The notes: a model not told the origin generated them from the sequence alone. Numbered from the stretch's first letter, positions 1 through 15,214 are shown. The stretch is DNA of 64,000 bases from Colletotrichum lupini (GCF_023278565.1 NC_064679.1:5332001-5396000); one strand, 5' to 3'. Numbers and translations: made by a program.

Positions 1-3000
1 GTTAAGTATCTTCGTCCTTAGAGTTTATTATATTATTATTATAATTAAGAAATAAGGTTGCGGCTTTAATTATATTATTTTATAAAAATAAAAGGTTAGT
101 TAAGTTAGAAATAAAGTTATTATAAAGATTAGACTCGTTAAGTAATAAGTAGAGGCCTTTTAAAGACTTTAAGAACTTTTTAAGCTAATTATTAATATAA
201 GTAGCCTTTATAATTAGGTTATTAATAAGCGTCTCTAGTTAATATAACGATCTATTCGGAGCGGCTAAGTAAATATAAAAAGGTCCTTATTAATAATAAT
301 CGAGCTTTTTAAAAATTAATATATCGATTTTTTATTAAATATCGAAAACGAGAACTAAATTACTAAGTTATAATTTTAATAATTAAAAGGAGTATAAAGA
401 GTTAAACTAGTTACGGGTTTAAGTTCGATATTAAGTAACCTTATCAATTATAACTTTTTAATTATTTATTAAAAAAATAAAAGCTTATAATTAGGCTTAA
501 ACCTCTTAATCTATTATATATATATTTTCTTAATTGAGTACTCTCTAAATCGCTATCTTTTTTTTAATTAGGGTTATTATATAACGATTATAAATAAAAT
601 AGAACGGTATATAACCTAACGATACTCTAATAGTTATCCTATTTATAAAAAGGGCCGTAGTAAATATAAGTCTAATATCTTTTTTCTCCTAATTTAACTA
701 GATATAAAGTATATATATAATAAGTTAGTAACCTTTTTTAAAAAGCCCGTTAGCGCGAGGGTTATAAACTAATATAATCTTTTACTAAGTATCCTATTAC
801 TAATTAAGCTAAGTAATAGTACTTATATTTTCTCGTCCCTTATTAATAATTAGAGTACTATAGATTTTATAGTAGTAAATAATATCTTTTTAAATAAACT
901 TTATAATATTTTTTAATAAAGCGTTCGTTATAATCTATACCTTTAAGTATCTTATAAATTTATAACGCGCCTTAATAACTTTTTATTTACTTATATACTA
1001 AACATTTAAATAGACCTTAAAAAAGGGTTCGTAAATCGGGACTATAAATATATAGGGGTTATTAAAGCGTTATAATCTAGCTTTTTAATAAGCTTTATAA
1101 GTTATAATTAGTTCCCGGGCTTAAGCGTATATTTTTAGTTAGTAATATTATTTTATAAAGCGGAAATAGGTAGCCTCTTATCCTTAGTACCCGGATTTAT
1201 TATATACTTCGTTAATTAAGTCTACTTAGCGGCGCTTATTATTAATTATTTAAGTAGGTTAGGGACGAGTTTTTATTCTCTATTAAAATAGAAGTTTATT
1301 TTACATAATAAATTACGTCGCTATTTATTTAAAATGTCTAAACTAATTAAAAAGTATACCCGCTAGCCTTTTTAAAATAAGAAGGAAATAAGCGATTTAT
1401 TTTAGGAGATCTAACTATTATTTGTTTAGTATTAGTATATTAGCTAGAATATTTATTTCCCGTACTTAATTAATAGTAGTATTATTATAGCTATGTGCTA
1501 TAAGGAAAAAGTTCTTTATAACGCGTATTTATAGAACTTATATATTAATAAAGTTCTTAATATTTTTATTAAGTTCTATTTTAATTAGGTTAGATTAGCT
1601 AGGGTTTTTTTTTAAAAGGCTATTTACCGTAGTATTTTTCTTTCTATTAATATATTTAATTTTAAAGTTAAAAAGTCTAATTTAAGAGAGCTAGTATGTT
1701 ATTATTACTAATAATAGGTTATTTACTATGCTATTAATCTAAGTAACTAAGACCTAAGTATCGGTTTTTAATAAGAAGTTAATCCTAAATAAATAATTAT
1801 AAAGACGTTTTAGGCTTATTAAAATGCCTCGTATTTTAAGCTTATTAAAGTTATAATTACGTTTTAGCCCGCGTTATATCTCGCTCTTATATTAAATAAT
1901 AATATACTTATTATTAATAATCTAACTAAGCGTATTACTCTATTTTTTAACGCTAGCGTCTATTATAAAAATAATTTACCTAGCCTTAGCGCTATAGTTT
2001 AATAAAACTAAAATAGGGGTTATAATAATTATCTTTTTAAGCGTTTTTATAGCCTTAATTTACGGCGCTCCCTATTTAAAAAATTAGTTCTTACTAAATA
2101 AGGAGTATAACGGGGGTATTATAAAAAAGAAATGCTTAATTTAATAATAATAAAAAGTAATAATACTAAGAAACGATTTAATTTCTAAAATATTTAAGTA
2201 TTTTATTTATTTAAAAGTCTTAAGGACTTTAGCCTAATTAGGCCGTTTCCTTTTTATATTATAAAGGTAGCTTATAATAATTACGAATAGCTAATACTAT
2301 TATAATTTTACTCCGGAGATAGTATAGCTAATTAGCTCGATATTAACTAAGATTTAATTAATATTCTAAAAGTACTCGTAAACGAATTATTAAATCCTAG
2401 GATAGTTAGTTAAATATTTATTATTATAATAGGATCGCGGGCCTTTAATTACGATATTATTAATAAAAGCGCTATAGTATTTTAAAATTAAGTTATAAAG
2501 AATATAGGTTATAATGTAATAGAACTAAGTTACTAAATTCGTTACCCCTTATAAGAAGGTATAGTATTTATATAGCCTAAGTAGAGTTAAGAAAGTTATT
2601 AAATTACGGCTTTTTTTATTTAAAGAGATCTAATTATAATTAGAAAAGAAATTTAAGAGGGAGATAAGCTAGTTTATAGCTAGATCGTATAGAACGTAAC
2701 TATAATTATAATTTAGTTAGCTTAGTCTTAGTTTAAGACCGCTATAATACGCTCGTTTTTTTTTAGTTCGGATTCTAAATAGGGGTTATTAGAACTAATA
2801 ATATTCTTAGTTATATTATTAATATCTAGTTTTTTAATTTAAAGACTTTTTCTACGTATTATTTAAAATAGGGTAAGATATCTTTTATATTCCGAAAACC
2901 GTTTATTTTAATTATCTTTATAGGGATTCTTAGCTTTACGTTTTTAATATAAATTAGAGTAGTAATTATTAACCTATTATATTTAAAAAATAGTTTAGTA

Positions 3001-6000
3001 TTTTATATAAATAAAAGACCTAATAATAATAGATCGGAGGTCTTTTGCTCGTCCTTAATAAAAGAATAAGTAGTTATTTTAAACTTATTAATCTATATAT
3101 TCGTAAAATAGAAGCTATTAAAAGTTATTTAGCTAGCCGGATCGTATTTAAACGTTTATATTTAGAGTTTCGTTATTATATAGAAAATACTAGCTTTCTT
3201 AACGTATTATTTTAAAAGGATATTAATTTACGTCTTAGTATTTAGGATTGCGACGATTATCGAACCCTTATTATTTTAATTTATACTAAAGATTTAGATT
3301 TTTAATTATAAATAGGCGTTTAAAATTATAGAAATTAGAAGTTTAGAAATTAGATTAGTACTTTTAATTTTATTAATCTTAACTATACGGCTCGGTTTTA
3401 AAAAAAGGTTCTTATTATATTTATTAAAAAGATCTTTAATATCCTTTTATTATTATCTATTTTTTACTAAGTTAGTTAAAGATCTTAAAGCTTTTAATAA
3501 GATTTTATTAATATTAAAATATTCTTAATTACGTATTAAAATTATTATTATTATAATATATTTTAATATAATCTTTTATAAAAGGTTTATAAAAAGCGAG
3601 ATCGGGGCCTTAAGCCTCTTTTTTACTAACTTTTCAACCTTAACCCTAAGGTTAAAGTCGTGGGGCTAATTTATAATTATCGTTTTTTAAGTTTTATAAA
3701 AAGGAGGCTCTTAAGTTCTTTAAGTATTAGTATTATAATTATTAATCAGGACTTTAATAAGCTAAGGCTTAGAAATAAATTTAGGAATTACGTTTTTTAC
3801 TATTTTAAGAACCTTGTTATTATTATTAATTTTTATAATTTCTTTTTTTTAATTAGAAAAGGAAACCGTCTTTTTTTTAAATTATAAAGGCTAGTTTAGG
3901 CTATTAATACCGTACGTTTTTTTAAAGTGCGGTTTAGTTATTAAAGTATAATTCTTAAGAAGTCTTTTTTTACGAACGGTATAAACGTCCGCTTAGTTAT
4001 AATAACCTAGATTAGGTTATATTACGTAAACATATTTAACTATACTCATAGGATTAGTAAAAGGGAGTATAAGTATAGTTTATTAAAATAGTCCGATTTA
4101 GTAGTTTAGAATTTACTTAGTTAAAAGCTTAGTATCTTTTTTAGTTAATATATTTATTACGTAAAAAAGGAGGGTAATACGATTAGTAATCGTATATTTT
4201 TTTCTATTTTTAATTATAATAAAGGGGATATTATTTATAAACTTATACTTATTACGTTTTTTATAATACTAAGCTCCCTAAGCTAAAATAATAAGATAGG
4301 CGTTCTTATTAAGAGTATATTAATCGTAATCCTTAATAATTTAGTAGTATTAACTTTAGTAATATTAATAACGATCCCTAGGTCCTATAATCGGGGGCCG
4401 ATTAAGATACGTAGTATTTATATTAAATATATAGGTAGGGCTTTAAAAATCAATACTATTTTAATAAATTTCTAGTTTATTTATTTTATTAATTAGGTTA
4501 AAATTAGTAGCGTTATTAGTAGCTACTTAGGTAACCTAGACTTCTATTATTAGCTAGCGATATTACTAACGGTTCGAATACTAATACTAAGTATTACTAT
4601 ATATTTAAAGAGTAGGGGGTCGTAATAAGGGTTCGGGTTAACTCTAATTATTTATAAAAAGTAAGCTATATTCTTTTTTATACGTAATTATATTAAAAAG
4701 TCCTATTTTAAACCTCATATACTTTGTTAATCTAACGAAGCTATTTAAAGTAACCCCGACTTCTTTTACTATTCTTTTTATAATATTAGTATAGAATCGC
4801 TTATATACGGCCTTAATTAGGCTTTTATTAGTTATAATATAGAGGTTTTGTTACTTAGTAAGGGTAATTATATTATTAATCTTAGTAAATAGTACTTAAA
4901 TAAAGTTTAAGTTAAAAAACGAAATAAGTAGCCCTTTAATAACTTTTTTAATTTACTTTTCTTTATTTAAAAAGCGGTTAATATCTTATTTTCTATACTT
5001 TTATAAAAAGAAATCTTTAGCTTAGGCCTAAGGTAGTCCTCTAATCGCGTTTTTAACTAAAGTTTAATAATCTCTTTTTATAATATATATAATAAGCTTA
5101 TTTTTAAATCGGTCCGGGACCCTACTAATCTCGTACTAGTCCTCGAACTTTTTTAAAAAGTTTATAATATTATCGTTTTTAAAAACTATAATCCTTTTTT
5201 AATTAGAGAATAGTATTTTATAAAAACCTATATTTTTTATTAAATTAGGTTAAAGAATCGTAAGAACTTTAGTTTAAAGCGTAGTAGTTTAGATCTAGGT
5301 AGTAATAGTACTTAGGAAGGTATTAATCGAGGTATTTATTTTAACCTAAGCTATAACTAGTTTTTTTTAATTAGATTAGTAAGTAAATTTATTAAAAGGG
5401 GTAGTTTTTTTATTATTAAATAACTCCGTAACTTATAAGTTTTAATAAACCGTAAAGGCCGGTTTAGTAAATAGTTTATTTAAAATAAAAGGGTTAGGTT
5501 TATATAATTAAACGTCCTAAGGGGTGCTAATAGTAATAAAAGTAACGTATTAATTATTTATATTTATAGTTTAAAGTTATTAAAAATATAGTTCGTTAAT
5601 TCTATTTATAATTTTAATAGTCTTATATTAGTTTATGTATTTTAAATAGAGTTTAAAAAGAGAGCAGAGGAGCCGTTTTAATAATTAGAGCGTAGCTATT
5701 ATCCTAATTAACGTAATTTAGGCTATTTTCTTTAGTCCTTATTAAATATATAATTAAAGTTTTAATCGGACGTTATATTAAGCTTATAGTAATACTAATT
5801 AAAATTATTAAGAAGTTTAGTTAAAAGTTAGTTTCGTAAGCGCCCTTAGTCCGATATATTCGTATTTTTAAATAAGTTTATTATTTACTCTCCGGGCTAT
5901 ATTAATTAATAAAAAGAAGTTTAGTTAAATAACTAGTTATACCCGTTAAGGTATTTTATTAGTTTTAATCCTAATTTATTATTTATTTTATTATATTATT

Positions 6001-6734
6001 ACGGCGTTTTATATTTAGGCCTAATTTAGTCCTAAGTATTTACGTTTTTTTCTAATTAATTCTATTTTATTTACCTCTTAAGGTCTATTATATTCCCTAT
6101 TTTATTAAATAAGAAGCCCCTTTTTATACGTTTTCGTTTTCGTATTTTAATTATTTAATTACCTTTTTTTAAATTAGAATCCTACTGCTTATATTCGTTT
6201 TAATTATTATGCCGTTTTCCTTAATTAATTATTTAAAGTATTTTTAATTAAGTCGGGCTTTTTTTTACTTATTCTCTTATTTAATAAAGAAGGCATTTTT
6301 AAAAAGGGAGATTATTAAAAACGTATAGGGTATAAGGGACTTTCGTAATACGGTATTTTAAAAAAACTACTAATACTTATAAAAATAATATAAAATACCT
6401 TTTTTAATCGGGTTAATACGGTCTTAATTAACGGAGCTATAACTAAGGGAAAGAAGATAGTATTAACTAGATCGGAAGGGTAGACTTCTTAATTATCTTA
6501 TATTATTACGTATAAAAATAAATTATTAAAAAGGCTCTAGTTGAATCCTAAAAAGTATATATATAATTAAAATAAAAATCCGTACTACTAAGCTCCTGTT
6601 TTTAATCGGGGCCCTTCTTTTTAGATTTTACTCCGATTAGCTCTTTTATAGATCCCTAGACTTAATTAGCTTTAAAAAGGACCGCTAGGACTAATCGCCC
6701 TACCCTATTCTACTATATTAATAATTTTTCTTTA
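1..6734. repeat. RIP-mutated AT-rich repeat block, gag-like trace on minus strand
   Basis: No intact gene is visible. CpA and TpG are nearly absent while CpG persists, which is the RIP pattern. On the minus strand, roughly 4.3-5.5 kb, one frame runs far with stops mainly at codons expected to have been Gln or Trp (TAA/TAG), so this was once coding; its composition is gag-like (charged, helical) but I could not assign a family. No LTR or TIR pair was found, so the boundaries are unknown. The small open frame at 3660-3887 is a chance ORF in AT-rich sequence. Confidence 0.5.
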
Positions 6735-6815
6735 GACTAATTAAAAAGTAAAATAGCGATCTTAATATAAGAGTAACGCTAGTATATTAATTTATAACGC
6801 TAGTATATTAATTCC
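6735..6815 (+). repeat. orphan MULE right terminal repeat
   Basis: This segment matches the right end of MULE-2 closely: a subterminal motif related to TTAATTAAAAAGTAAAATAG, then two spaced copies of CGCTAGTATATTAATT. The sequence inside it does not match MULE-1, MULE-2 or MULE-3, and no matching left end was found upstream. It may be a deleted or internally different family member. Confidence 0.6.
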
Positions 6816-7435
6816 TTATTAATAATAAACTAAGGGCTAACTTAGGGTTACTATAGTTTATTAATACTTTAGGTTTTTTAGTAAGATACGTTTATAAATA
6901 CCTTATTATTAATTTTTAAGTCGTTAGGCTATTTATAATAATTAGCGTATTTTTAGTATTTTATTTAGGTAATTTCTATATTATTTCTAGTAATACTTTA
7001 GGCCTCGTAAATACCCTAGGCTATTCTTTAAGTTTTAGTATAGTTAAGCGTCTCTTTAGTTAATTTAAAGCGTCGGGTTTTAGTAACTTAGTTAAAAAAT
7101 AGTCGAGGCTAGTAACTAAATTTAACTTTATAAAATAATAGCCCCGTAGTTTTACTAAGTTAAGCTACGTAAATAAAGTTTATTATAAGTAGTATATTAC
7201 TTTAATTATTTTAGTAATAGTTTATTAAGGGCCGTAATTACTAAAGGATATACTAATTTAAAATTTTTATTTAGCTATTTATTTACGAGTAGTTTATTAT
7301 TAATAATTATAATTTAATACTATAGAGCTTATATAACTATTTTTAAAAGTCCGATATAAACTAAGAATTACGGTTAGAAATAATAGTTTTAAATAGCCCG
7401 AAAATTAATAATACTTATTTATAAAATATTTTATT

Positions 7436-7560
7436 TATATTCTGCGTAATAATAGTTTTATAATAAGGTATTAAAATAGCCCTTTTACTTAGTTTATTAA
7501 CTACGACGTACATTATATTATAACTCTTTTAATCGGGAGGTACTATTATAAAGTCTATTA
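7436..7560 (-). pseudogene. gypsy-1 integrase fragment
   Basis: The minus-strand translation at 7436-7510 reads YVVVNKLSKRAILIP, which fits the start of a Ty3/gypsy integrase core (family pattern VVVDRLSK...FIP). The catalytic Asp after VVV is now Asn, a change expected from RIP (GAC or GAT to AAC or AAT). Upstream (7510-7560) the frame is broken by stops and shifts. No intact protein can be made. Confidence 0.6.
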
Positions 7561-10500
7561 AAATATATTATTACGAATATTCGGGTATAAGTAGAGGCCT
7601 TAGCTCCCCCGGGGGCCTATTATAAGGTTTTTAAAAACTACGGTATATATAATAGTTCTTAACGTATTAATATATATTTAATATAAAGCTAAGCTAAGAA
7701 TATTATTATTTAATTATTTTAATTATTTTATTATACCCTAAGTACGTAAAGAGCTTTTATTTATAAACTTTAGAAATAATTATAATATATAAATTATTCT
7801 CTTCGGGTATAACGAGCTTATTATATATTATAAATAATCCGTCGTCCTAAATCTTTTAACGCTCGTAGCTCTTAGTTACTAATACCTATATTAAAATAAA
7901 TAATATTATTACTAAGTTATAATTAAGCCTTAGTATCTTTTGAATTAATAAGTACCCCTAGAGCTCGCTTTTTAATATAAAAGACCCTATAATAGGCTCG
8001 GGCTATTATACCGCGGTTTTTAATAATCCCCATAGCTTAGTAATAATATTTAGTAATAATAGTTCTAATAATAATAAGACCTAAGTTTAGTTAGCCTTTT
8101 TTAGTACTTATTAAGTCCTAATATCCTCGTTCTTTTTTAATAATACGTTAATAAGTAAATTTTCCTACCCTAAGTAATACTAAATTTGAAAATTAAAATC
8201 GGCTAGGGCGCTAACTTAGCGGGCTTATTATAAATTAAAAAAGTACTTTATTATAAAAAAGTAATTAATAGAGAGGTATATAAAATTAATATAGAGGTAT
8301 ATACCTTATATTAGCGTTACTATTTTACTTTTTAATTAGTTTAAAAAAATAGTACCTCCCTATAAAAGTAGTAAAAATAATTATATTAATATAAGTATTC
8401 TTATTATCCTTTTTAACTTAAGCTCTAGTTTAAGATTTCTAAAAGTAAGAATACTATTATAACTTATATACTTATTTAGAACCGCTATATTACTTATTTA
8501 AAATTTATAAATTTTAAATTAATTAGTAATATAAGCTTTTATAAATCTTAAATAAATAAGGCTTTTTCTTTTAATATATACTTAAAATATATAAAGAATA
8601 AATTATAATAACGTCTACTTAACTACTTTTCTAATATAATTATAATAATTTATTATTATTATAAACTATTTCTTACTAGCTCTATTTTTTCTAAATACTA
8701 AGTTATATTAGCTATTTACTTATATAATTCCCTATTATTCTCCCCTTATTAAGAACGCTAAATTAGCTTTTTATTTATTACTAAAATAAGCTTAATATTT
8801 AGTTTTAACTTAGCTAACTTATTCTTTTTATAAGCTTAATTAGTATTAACTTATTTTTATTTTTAAATAAGCGGCCTCGCTTCTTATTACTTATACCTTA
8901 ATTATTATAAATAATACGAGCTTAACTAACTGACTAGCCTTTTTTAAATAAAACTAGTTATAATAAAATAAGCTATATTATATTCTTTAGCTTATTATAG
9001 AGGGATATAGTAATTTTGGGGTTAAGGATCCGGTAATATAAATCTAAAAAAACGTTTTTTAAAAACGCTACTAAAAGTATACTTCTGATTTACTAAAAGT
9101 AGCTAAATTTAATATTTTAAAATAAATTCTATAATAATATAAAATACTTAATTTAATTAAAATAATATAGTTTAAATTATAAAATCCGAGGGGGTTTAAA
9201 AATAGCTTCTTACTAAATAATATTATTTTCTTTATAAACCGGCCTTATGTCCTAATTAAAATAAAATATTTTAAAAAAAGTATTATTTAAAGTTTATTTA
9301 AGTATTTAAAGCGAGTATTTATATACTCTTAGTTTTTAAGTATTTCGTCCTTTATATAAGCTTAGTAAAAGTATAGCTCTTAATTACTAATTATATCCTA
9401 TATAACGTTAATAAGTTAATATAAATAACTAAGACTATTTAAAAAATAACCTTTAATATTATTATTACTTAACTTAGTATTAAAAGTAACGCGAGTACTA
9501 AAGTTCTAATATTTTTAAATAAAGTAATAGGCCTACTATACTTTTAAAAATAAGTATATTATATAGAAGTACTAAAAAATTAGGCACTAGTTAGTAAACC
9601 TTTTATAAAGCTTAGTCTAGGCTTTTTTAAAAATATACTCCGTTTTAATAAAAATAATAAGCTTTTATATAATTAATACCCCGTAATAAGTCTATAAAAT
9701 AGCTTAATTTATTATTATATTAATATAAGCACGGTCTTTATTACTAAGCTCGGCTATTATTTATATAATTAATTAATAATCGTTATCGTTAAACTTATTA
9801 CTATTACTATTATAACTAAGGTCCTTAATCTATTTTTATTTAGTTTTAAGTATAATATTAGAGTTGATATAGTAAATATAAAGTTATTACTAAACTTTAA
9901 AAAATTACTTATTGAGTATAGTCTTTATTTACTTATCGTAGTTAGTAATAATAATAGAAAGCTAGTAAATTAAGTATTACTTAATTAGTTAATAAATACT
10001 TATTAAAAATAACTAAAACCTTTTTAATCTCTTGTTATTAATAAGACTAAATATTATATTATAAGTAGACCTAAAATAGGTCTACTTAATAGCCTAAAAA
10101 AGAGGGAGCTTAAAGTAATTAGTATTATATATATTATTAAAGCTAATTACTTTAGGGAACCGCTTTTATATTTAAAAATAATAATAAAAAGTCTAAATAG
10201 GCCTAACTAAGCGATTAGGCTTATTAACTACTTATTTAACGATATATAAGATCCCTTATTTATTAAATAGCTTAATTAGCGCCGCTATTAATAAATATCC
10301 GTTTAATTTCTTTTAGTTAATATAGGCTTTAATATTATAAATATCCTACTAAATAAATAAGGCCTCTAGGAATTACTTTTAAATAATAGCGCGTACGCTA
10401 CGTACTTAAATCCTAACCCGTCGGCTTATAATTTTAATAATATCCTTAACTAACTAAGTAAGTTTATAATAAGAAGGGTATATAAATACTCTAAGACTAA

Positions 10501-11036
10501 GGCCGTAGTTATATTAACTATACTAAGGGTCTAAATAATAACGTAATAACTACTTACCCTCCTTTTATACTTTTATAATTACTTATTATTAATAGCCGCA
10601 CTTCTAAAACCTACGCTATTTAATACTTATACTTTTTAAAAAACCGGGCTTACTAAATTAATTATATTAAAATAAGTATTATATAAGCCGACTTACTTAA
10701 AATATATATTTATACTGTTTTATAATACTAAACTTATTAGCCTTAGTAAAAGTATTAACTCGATTAAAAAGAGTATTTATTATTAGCTCTAGGTCGCTAG
10801 GGGTTAATAAATTTAGGGTTTTATCTAAAAAAGGGGAGGAAGATTTATTATTTTAAGTATAATAAAAAGCTATAGTTTAAAAAAATAATAAACTTAAAAA
10901 AGGGTCTTATTATAGAAGTAAATAAGGTAATAGGTTCGTTTAAAAACCCTACGTTTTTTATTATAAGCGGCTTTACTTATATTATTAAATAAGGCTAGTT
11001 ATTAACCTTTAATTAGTTTTAATAACTTATATAATA

Positions 11037-14000
11037 GGAATTAATATACGGGCGTCGCAAATTAATATACGGGCGTCGCTCTTATACGGGCGTCGCTATT
11101 CTACTTTTTAATTAGTTTAAAAAAAAATTATTAATATAATTAAATTTTACTAAATACTTATAAAGTATCCTAAGCCTTTATCTTTTTACTCTTTTTATGC
11201 TTAGGTTATATTATTAAGCCTCGAAATTTAATTTATACTATTTACTTATAATAGCTTTTATAATTAGAGTTAAAGACGTTCCTTAAGACTAATTTTAAAA
11301 TAATACCCCTACTAAGAGACTTCCCCCTCTATAAGAACGATTATGAATTAATTATAGCCTCTTATTATTATTTAGCTAATTACTATTATCTCCCTCTTTA
11401 TAAAGTAGTTACCCTAGCGTTAACTAATTTTATAAAGTTAATAATCCTAAAGGGTAGTGCGACTTTATTACTAAGTTCCTAGCTAGTATACTATAAAATA
11501 CGTAACCTCTTATAAACAATTACCTTAGTATAGAGCTTATATTATACTTTACTTACTATTTCCCTAAGGGAATAATAAAAACTTAGCGGACTACCCTCTT
11601 ATAACTTTTTCTAAAACATAACCCCTCTCTCTTTAATAAATAGTCTTAGTAACCTTCTTATCCTATAATAAAGTAGTTTAATAGTACTCTTTAGCTTATT
11701 AAATAGGTTATTAGGACTAATTAATAGCTAATAACGGTACTACTTTAATAATAAGAATATATCCGTTAATAATAATAAATATAAGGTCCCTAAGTTAACT
11801 TATTACCTTATTTACTCCTACGGCTATCCTCTACTTAAAGCGAAGCGTTTTTCTAAATTATAACCTCTTATTATACTCTAAATAACCGATCCTCCTCTCT
11901 TTTTATAACTTAAATCCTAAACTTACCGATTTTTAATAATTTAAAATAAACTTATAACACCCTTTTTAACCGAGTTAATAACTTTATAAGAGCTAATAGA
12001 TTTAGTATTATAAAGCGGAATAAGTATAAAGCTCGAGGCTAAATTATTTAATATACTTTTTAATATAATTAGTTTAGTAAGCTTAGGCTTATAAAAAGCG
12101 CTAGTATTTAATAATATAAGTCTTAGAAATATAGTTATAAATAATAAGTTATTACTAAGGCTTAAAAAGAGGATAAGTAGTTATTACGTTATTATCTAGA
12201 CCTTTAATATAAATAGTATAATTATAGTCCTAGCTTTAAAACCTCTACGTACCCTTTATATTATAAGCTTATTAAAGTAATTAAGGATATTATTAAAACT
12301 ATAAGCTAACGAGTTAGGATTTGGGCTTGGGATATGCGTACTATTGTTTAAGAATAGTTCTTAAAGTCCTTATTTACTTAGCGAGATATTTATAACACTA
12401 GGGCTCGTATAAACTAAAAGAAACTAGCTAAATACTTACTAACTATAGCGTTAATTAAGCTATTTAATAAGCGAGATATCCTATATATAATAAAATAAGT
12501 AAATAACAAGCTAAACCGCCTTATTAACCTTATTTAGACCTTTTTTTACTATTTCTAAATATAAAAGCGATTCCTTAAGGTAATTAGCTTTGATAATATT
12601 TATAATACTAATCGTTTTAAACTTCCTCTTTTTTAAATTACTAAGTAAACCTACCTTAGATCTATTTATAATACTACGTTCGGCCTTATTAATAACGAGA
12701 GACTAAAGGGTTTCTAATTTCTCTTAGTAAGTATCCGCTAACTTATAGACTAATACTTAGTCCGTTACCCTATTATTATTATTATAAACTACGATAAGTA
12801 AATAAAAGCTATACTAAACGAGCAGTTCCTAGACGTTTAGTAATAACTCTATATCTACTATATTAACTTTAATATTATACTTAGGGCTAAGTAGAAGTAA
12901 GTTAAGGACCGTAGTTATAGTAATAATAATAGTAGGTTTAATAACGAGGGATATTAGCTATTAATATAAGTAATAGCTATACTAAATAATAAGGATAAGG
13001 CTTATATTAATACGCTTATTAATAAGCCCCCCCTTTATATATATTATAGGGTCTTTATAATATAAAAACTTATTATTTTTACTAAGACTAAGTATATTTT
13101 TAAAAAAGCTTAGACTAAGCTCTATAAAAAGTTTAATAATTAACGCCCAATCCTTTAGTACCTCTACGTAATATACCTATTTTTAAAAGTATAATAGGCC
13201 CGTTATTATATTTAAAAATATTAAAACTTTAGTACTCGCGTTACTTCTAATACTAAGTTAAGTAATAATAATATTAAGGGTTATTTTTTAAATAGTTTTA
13301 GTTATTTATATCGGTTTATTAACGTTATATAAGATATAATTAGTAATTAAGAGCTACGCTTTTACTAAGCTTATATAGAGGACGAGGTATTTATAAACTA
13401 AGAATATATAAATACTCGCTTTAAATACCTAAGTAAACTTTAAATAATACTTTTTTTAAAATATTTTATTTTAATTAAGATATAAAGCCGGTTTATAAAA
13501 AAAGTAATACTATTTAGTAAGAGGCTATTTTTAAAACCCCTCGAATCTTATAGCTTAGACTATACTATTTTAATTAAGCTAAGTATTTTATATTACTATA
13601 AGATCTATTTTAAAATATTAAATTTAGCTATTTTTAATAAGTAGGAAGTATACCCTTAGTAGCGTTTTTAAGAGACGTTTTTTTTAAATTTATATTATTA
13701 GATCCTTAACCCTAAGATTATTATATCCCTTTATAATAGGCTAAAGAATATAGTATAGCCTATTTTATTATAACTAGCCTTATTTAAAAAAGGCTAGTTA
13801 GCTAATTAAGCCCGTATTACTTATAATAATTAAGGCGCTAGTAATAAAAAGCGAGGCTACTTACTTAAGAATAAGAATAAGTTAACGCTAACTGGGTTTA
13901 TAAAAAAAATAAGTTAGCTAAGTTAAAGCTAGATATTAAGCTTATTTTAGTAATAAATAAAGAGCTAGTTTAGCGTTCTTAATAAGGGGAGGATAATAGG

Positions 14001-14469
14001 GAATTATATAAGTAAACGGCCGATATAACCTAGTATTTAGAGAAAACGGAGCTAATAAAAAGTAGTTTATAATAATAATAAATTATTATAATTACGTTAA
14101 AAGAGGTAGTTAAGCGGACGTTACTATAATTTACTCTTTATATATCTTAAGTATATAGTAAAAAGAAGCCTTGCTTATTTAAGATTTATAAAAATTTAGA
14201 TTACTAGCTTATTTAAGATTTATAAATTTTAAATAGGTAATATAGCGGTTCTAAATAAGTATATAGGTTATAGTAATATTTTTATTTTTAAAAATCTTAA
14301 ACTAGAGCTTAGGTTAGAGAGGATAATAAGAATAGCTATATTAGTATAGTTACTTTTACCGCTTTTATAGGGAAGTACTATTTTTTTAGATTAATTAAAA
14401 AATAGAATAGCGACGCCCGTATAAGAGCAACGCTCGTATATTAATTTGCGACGCCCGCATATTAATTCC
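11037..14469 (+). mobile_element. MULE-1: Hop-like Mutator element, complete, RIP-mutated
   Basis: A 3,433-bp element. The left TIR starts GGAATTAATATACGGGCG and the right TIR ends with the complement, CGCCCGCATATTAATTCC. Each TIR holds repeated GACGCCCGTATA/TACGGGCGTCGC blocks. The flanks TTATATAATA (11027-11036) and CTATATAATA (14470-14479) form a 10-bp duplication with one C/T difference. The MULE-3 sequence continues on both sides, proving insertion into MULE-3. Length, long TIRs and 10-bp TSD resemble the fungal Hop family. Confidence 0.85.
12592..12930 (+). pseudogene. MULE-1 transposase core (degenerate)
   Basis: The plus-strand translation starts with a DN.YNTNRFKLPLFQ motif and continues through a GLINNERLKGFQFLL segment and a later YDK..KA..NE.F block. 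This is the MULE/Hop DDE transposase core; the opening Asp (GAT at 12592-12594) is the first catalytic acidic residue and is kept here. Several Gln and Trp codons are now stops, so the frame is not translatable. Confidence 0.75.
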
Positions 14470-15214
14470 CTATATAATAAGCTAAAGAATATTATTAAAC
14501 TATTTTATAATAAGCTAGGTAGGTTATTAAGATTTATTAAAAAAAGGAGAGGGACTAGGCTCTAGTAATATTTAGGGGAGGGTAGTATACTAAGTAATTT
14601 ATATCCCCTTTAAAAAATAGTATATAAAATAGAGTATAGGCCGTTTAAATTCTTTATTAAAAGGGGAAAGACTACGTACTAGCGAGAATTAGGGAATAAT
14701 AAAAAGTTAAAAAGTATCGGTTTTATTAAAGATTTTATAATTAAAATAGAAGGTTAGTTTTATTTTAATATATTAATACGGATAGTAAAATAGTAGTCGT
14801 ATTTCTTATAATAATTTAAGTAGTAAGTCGTTTATTAAGTTATTATATATATAAGGATCGCTAACTTTATAAAACTAGCTAATACTAAGATAGCTACTAT
14901 TTAAAATAAGAGATAATAATATATTGTTATTATTAAAGCGTTAGCGTTTTATAGGACGGCTTTAATTATTTAAGTTATTAAATTAAGCTTAGTAACGTAG
15001 GCTTAGTACGTAAGTTATTAAAGGAGCTATTTTATAATATATAAACTAAGATAGCCTTAAGGAAAAGAGGACGTAAGACGCGTCGATTATAGCTTCGTAA
15101 TAAAGCTCCTTTAAAGTATAATTACGTAAAAGAAATTATAAAAAGGGATAAGTATTTTAAAAAAAAGTAGTAGAATCTAAGTATACTAATAATTAAAATT
15201 TTAGCTAATTATAA

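Noticed and set aside
3660..3887. 75-codon open frame in the RIP block
   Set aside because: Composition only reflects AT-rich codons (Ile, Leu, Asn, Phe, Tyr, Lys); no domain, and it lies in RIP-mutated repeat.
11027..14479. MULE-1 as a hAT element with an 8-bp duplication
   Set aside because: An 8-bp match is possible with shifted borders, but 10-bp duplications fit all three nested elements consistently and the transposase motif is MULE/Hop-like.
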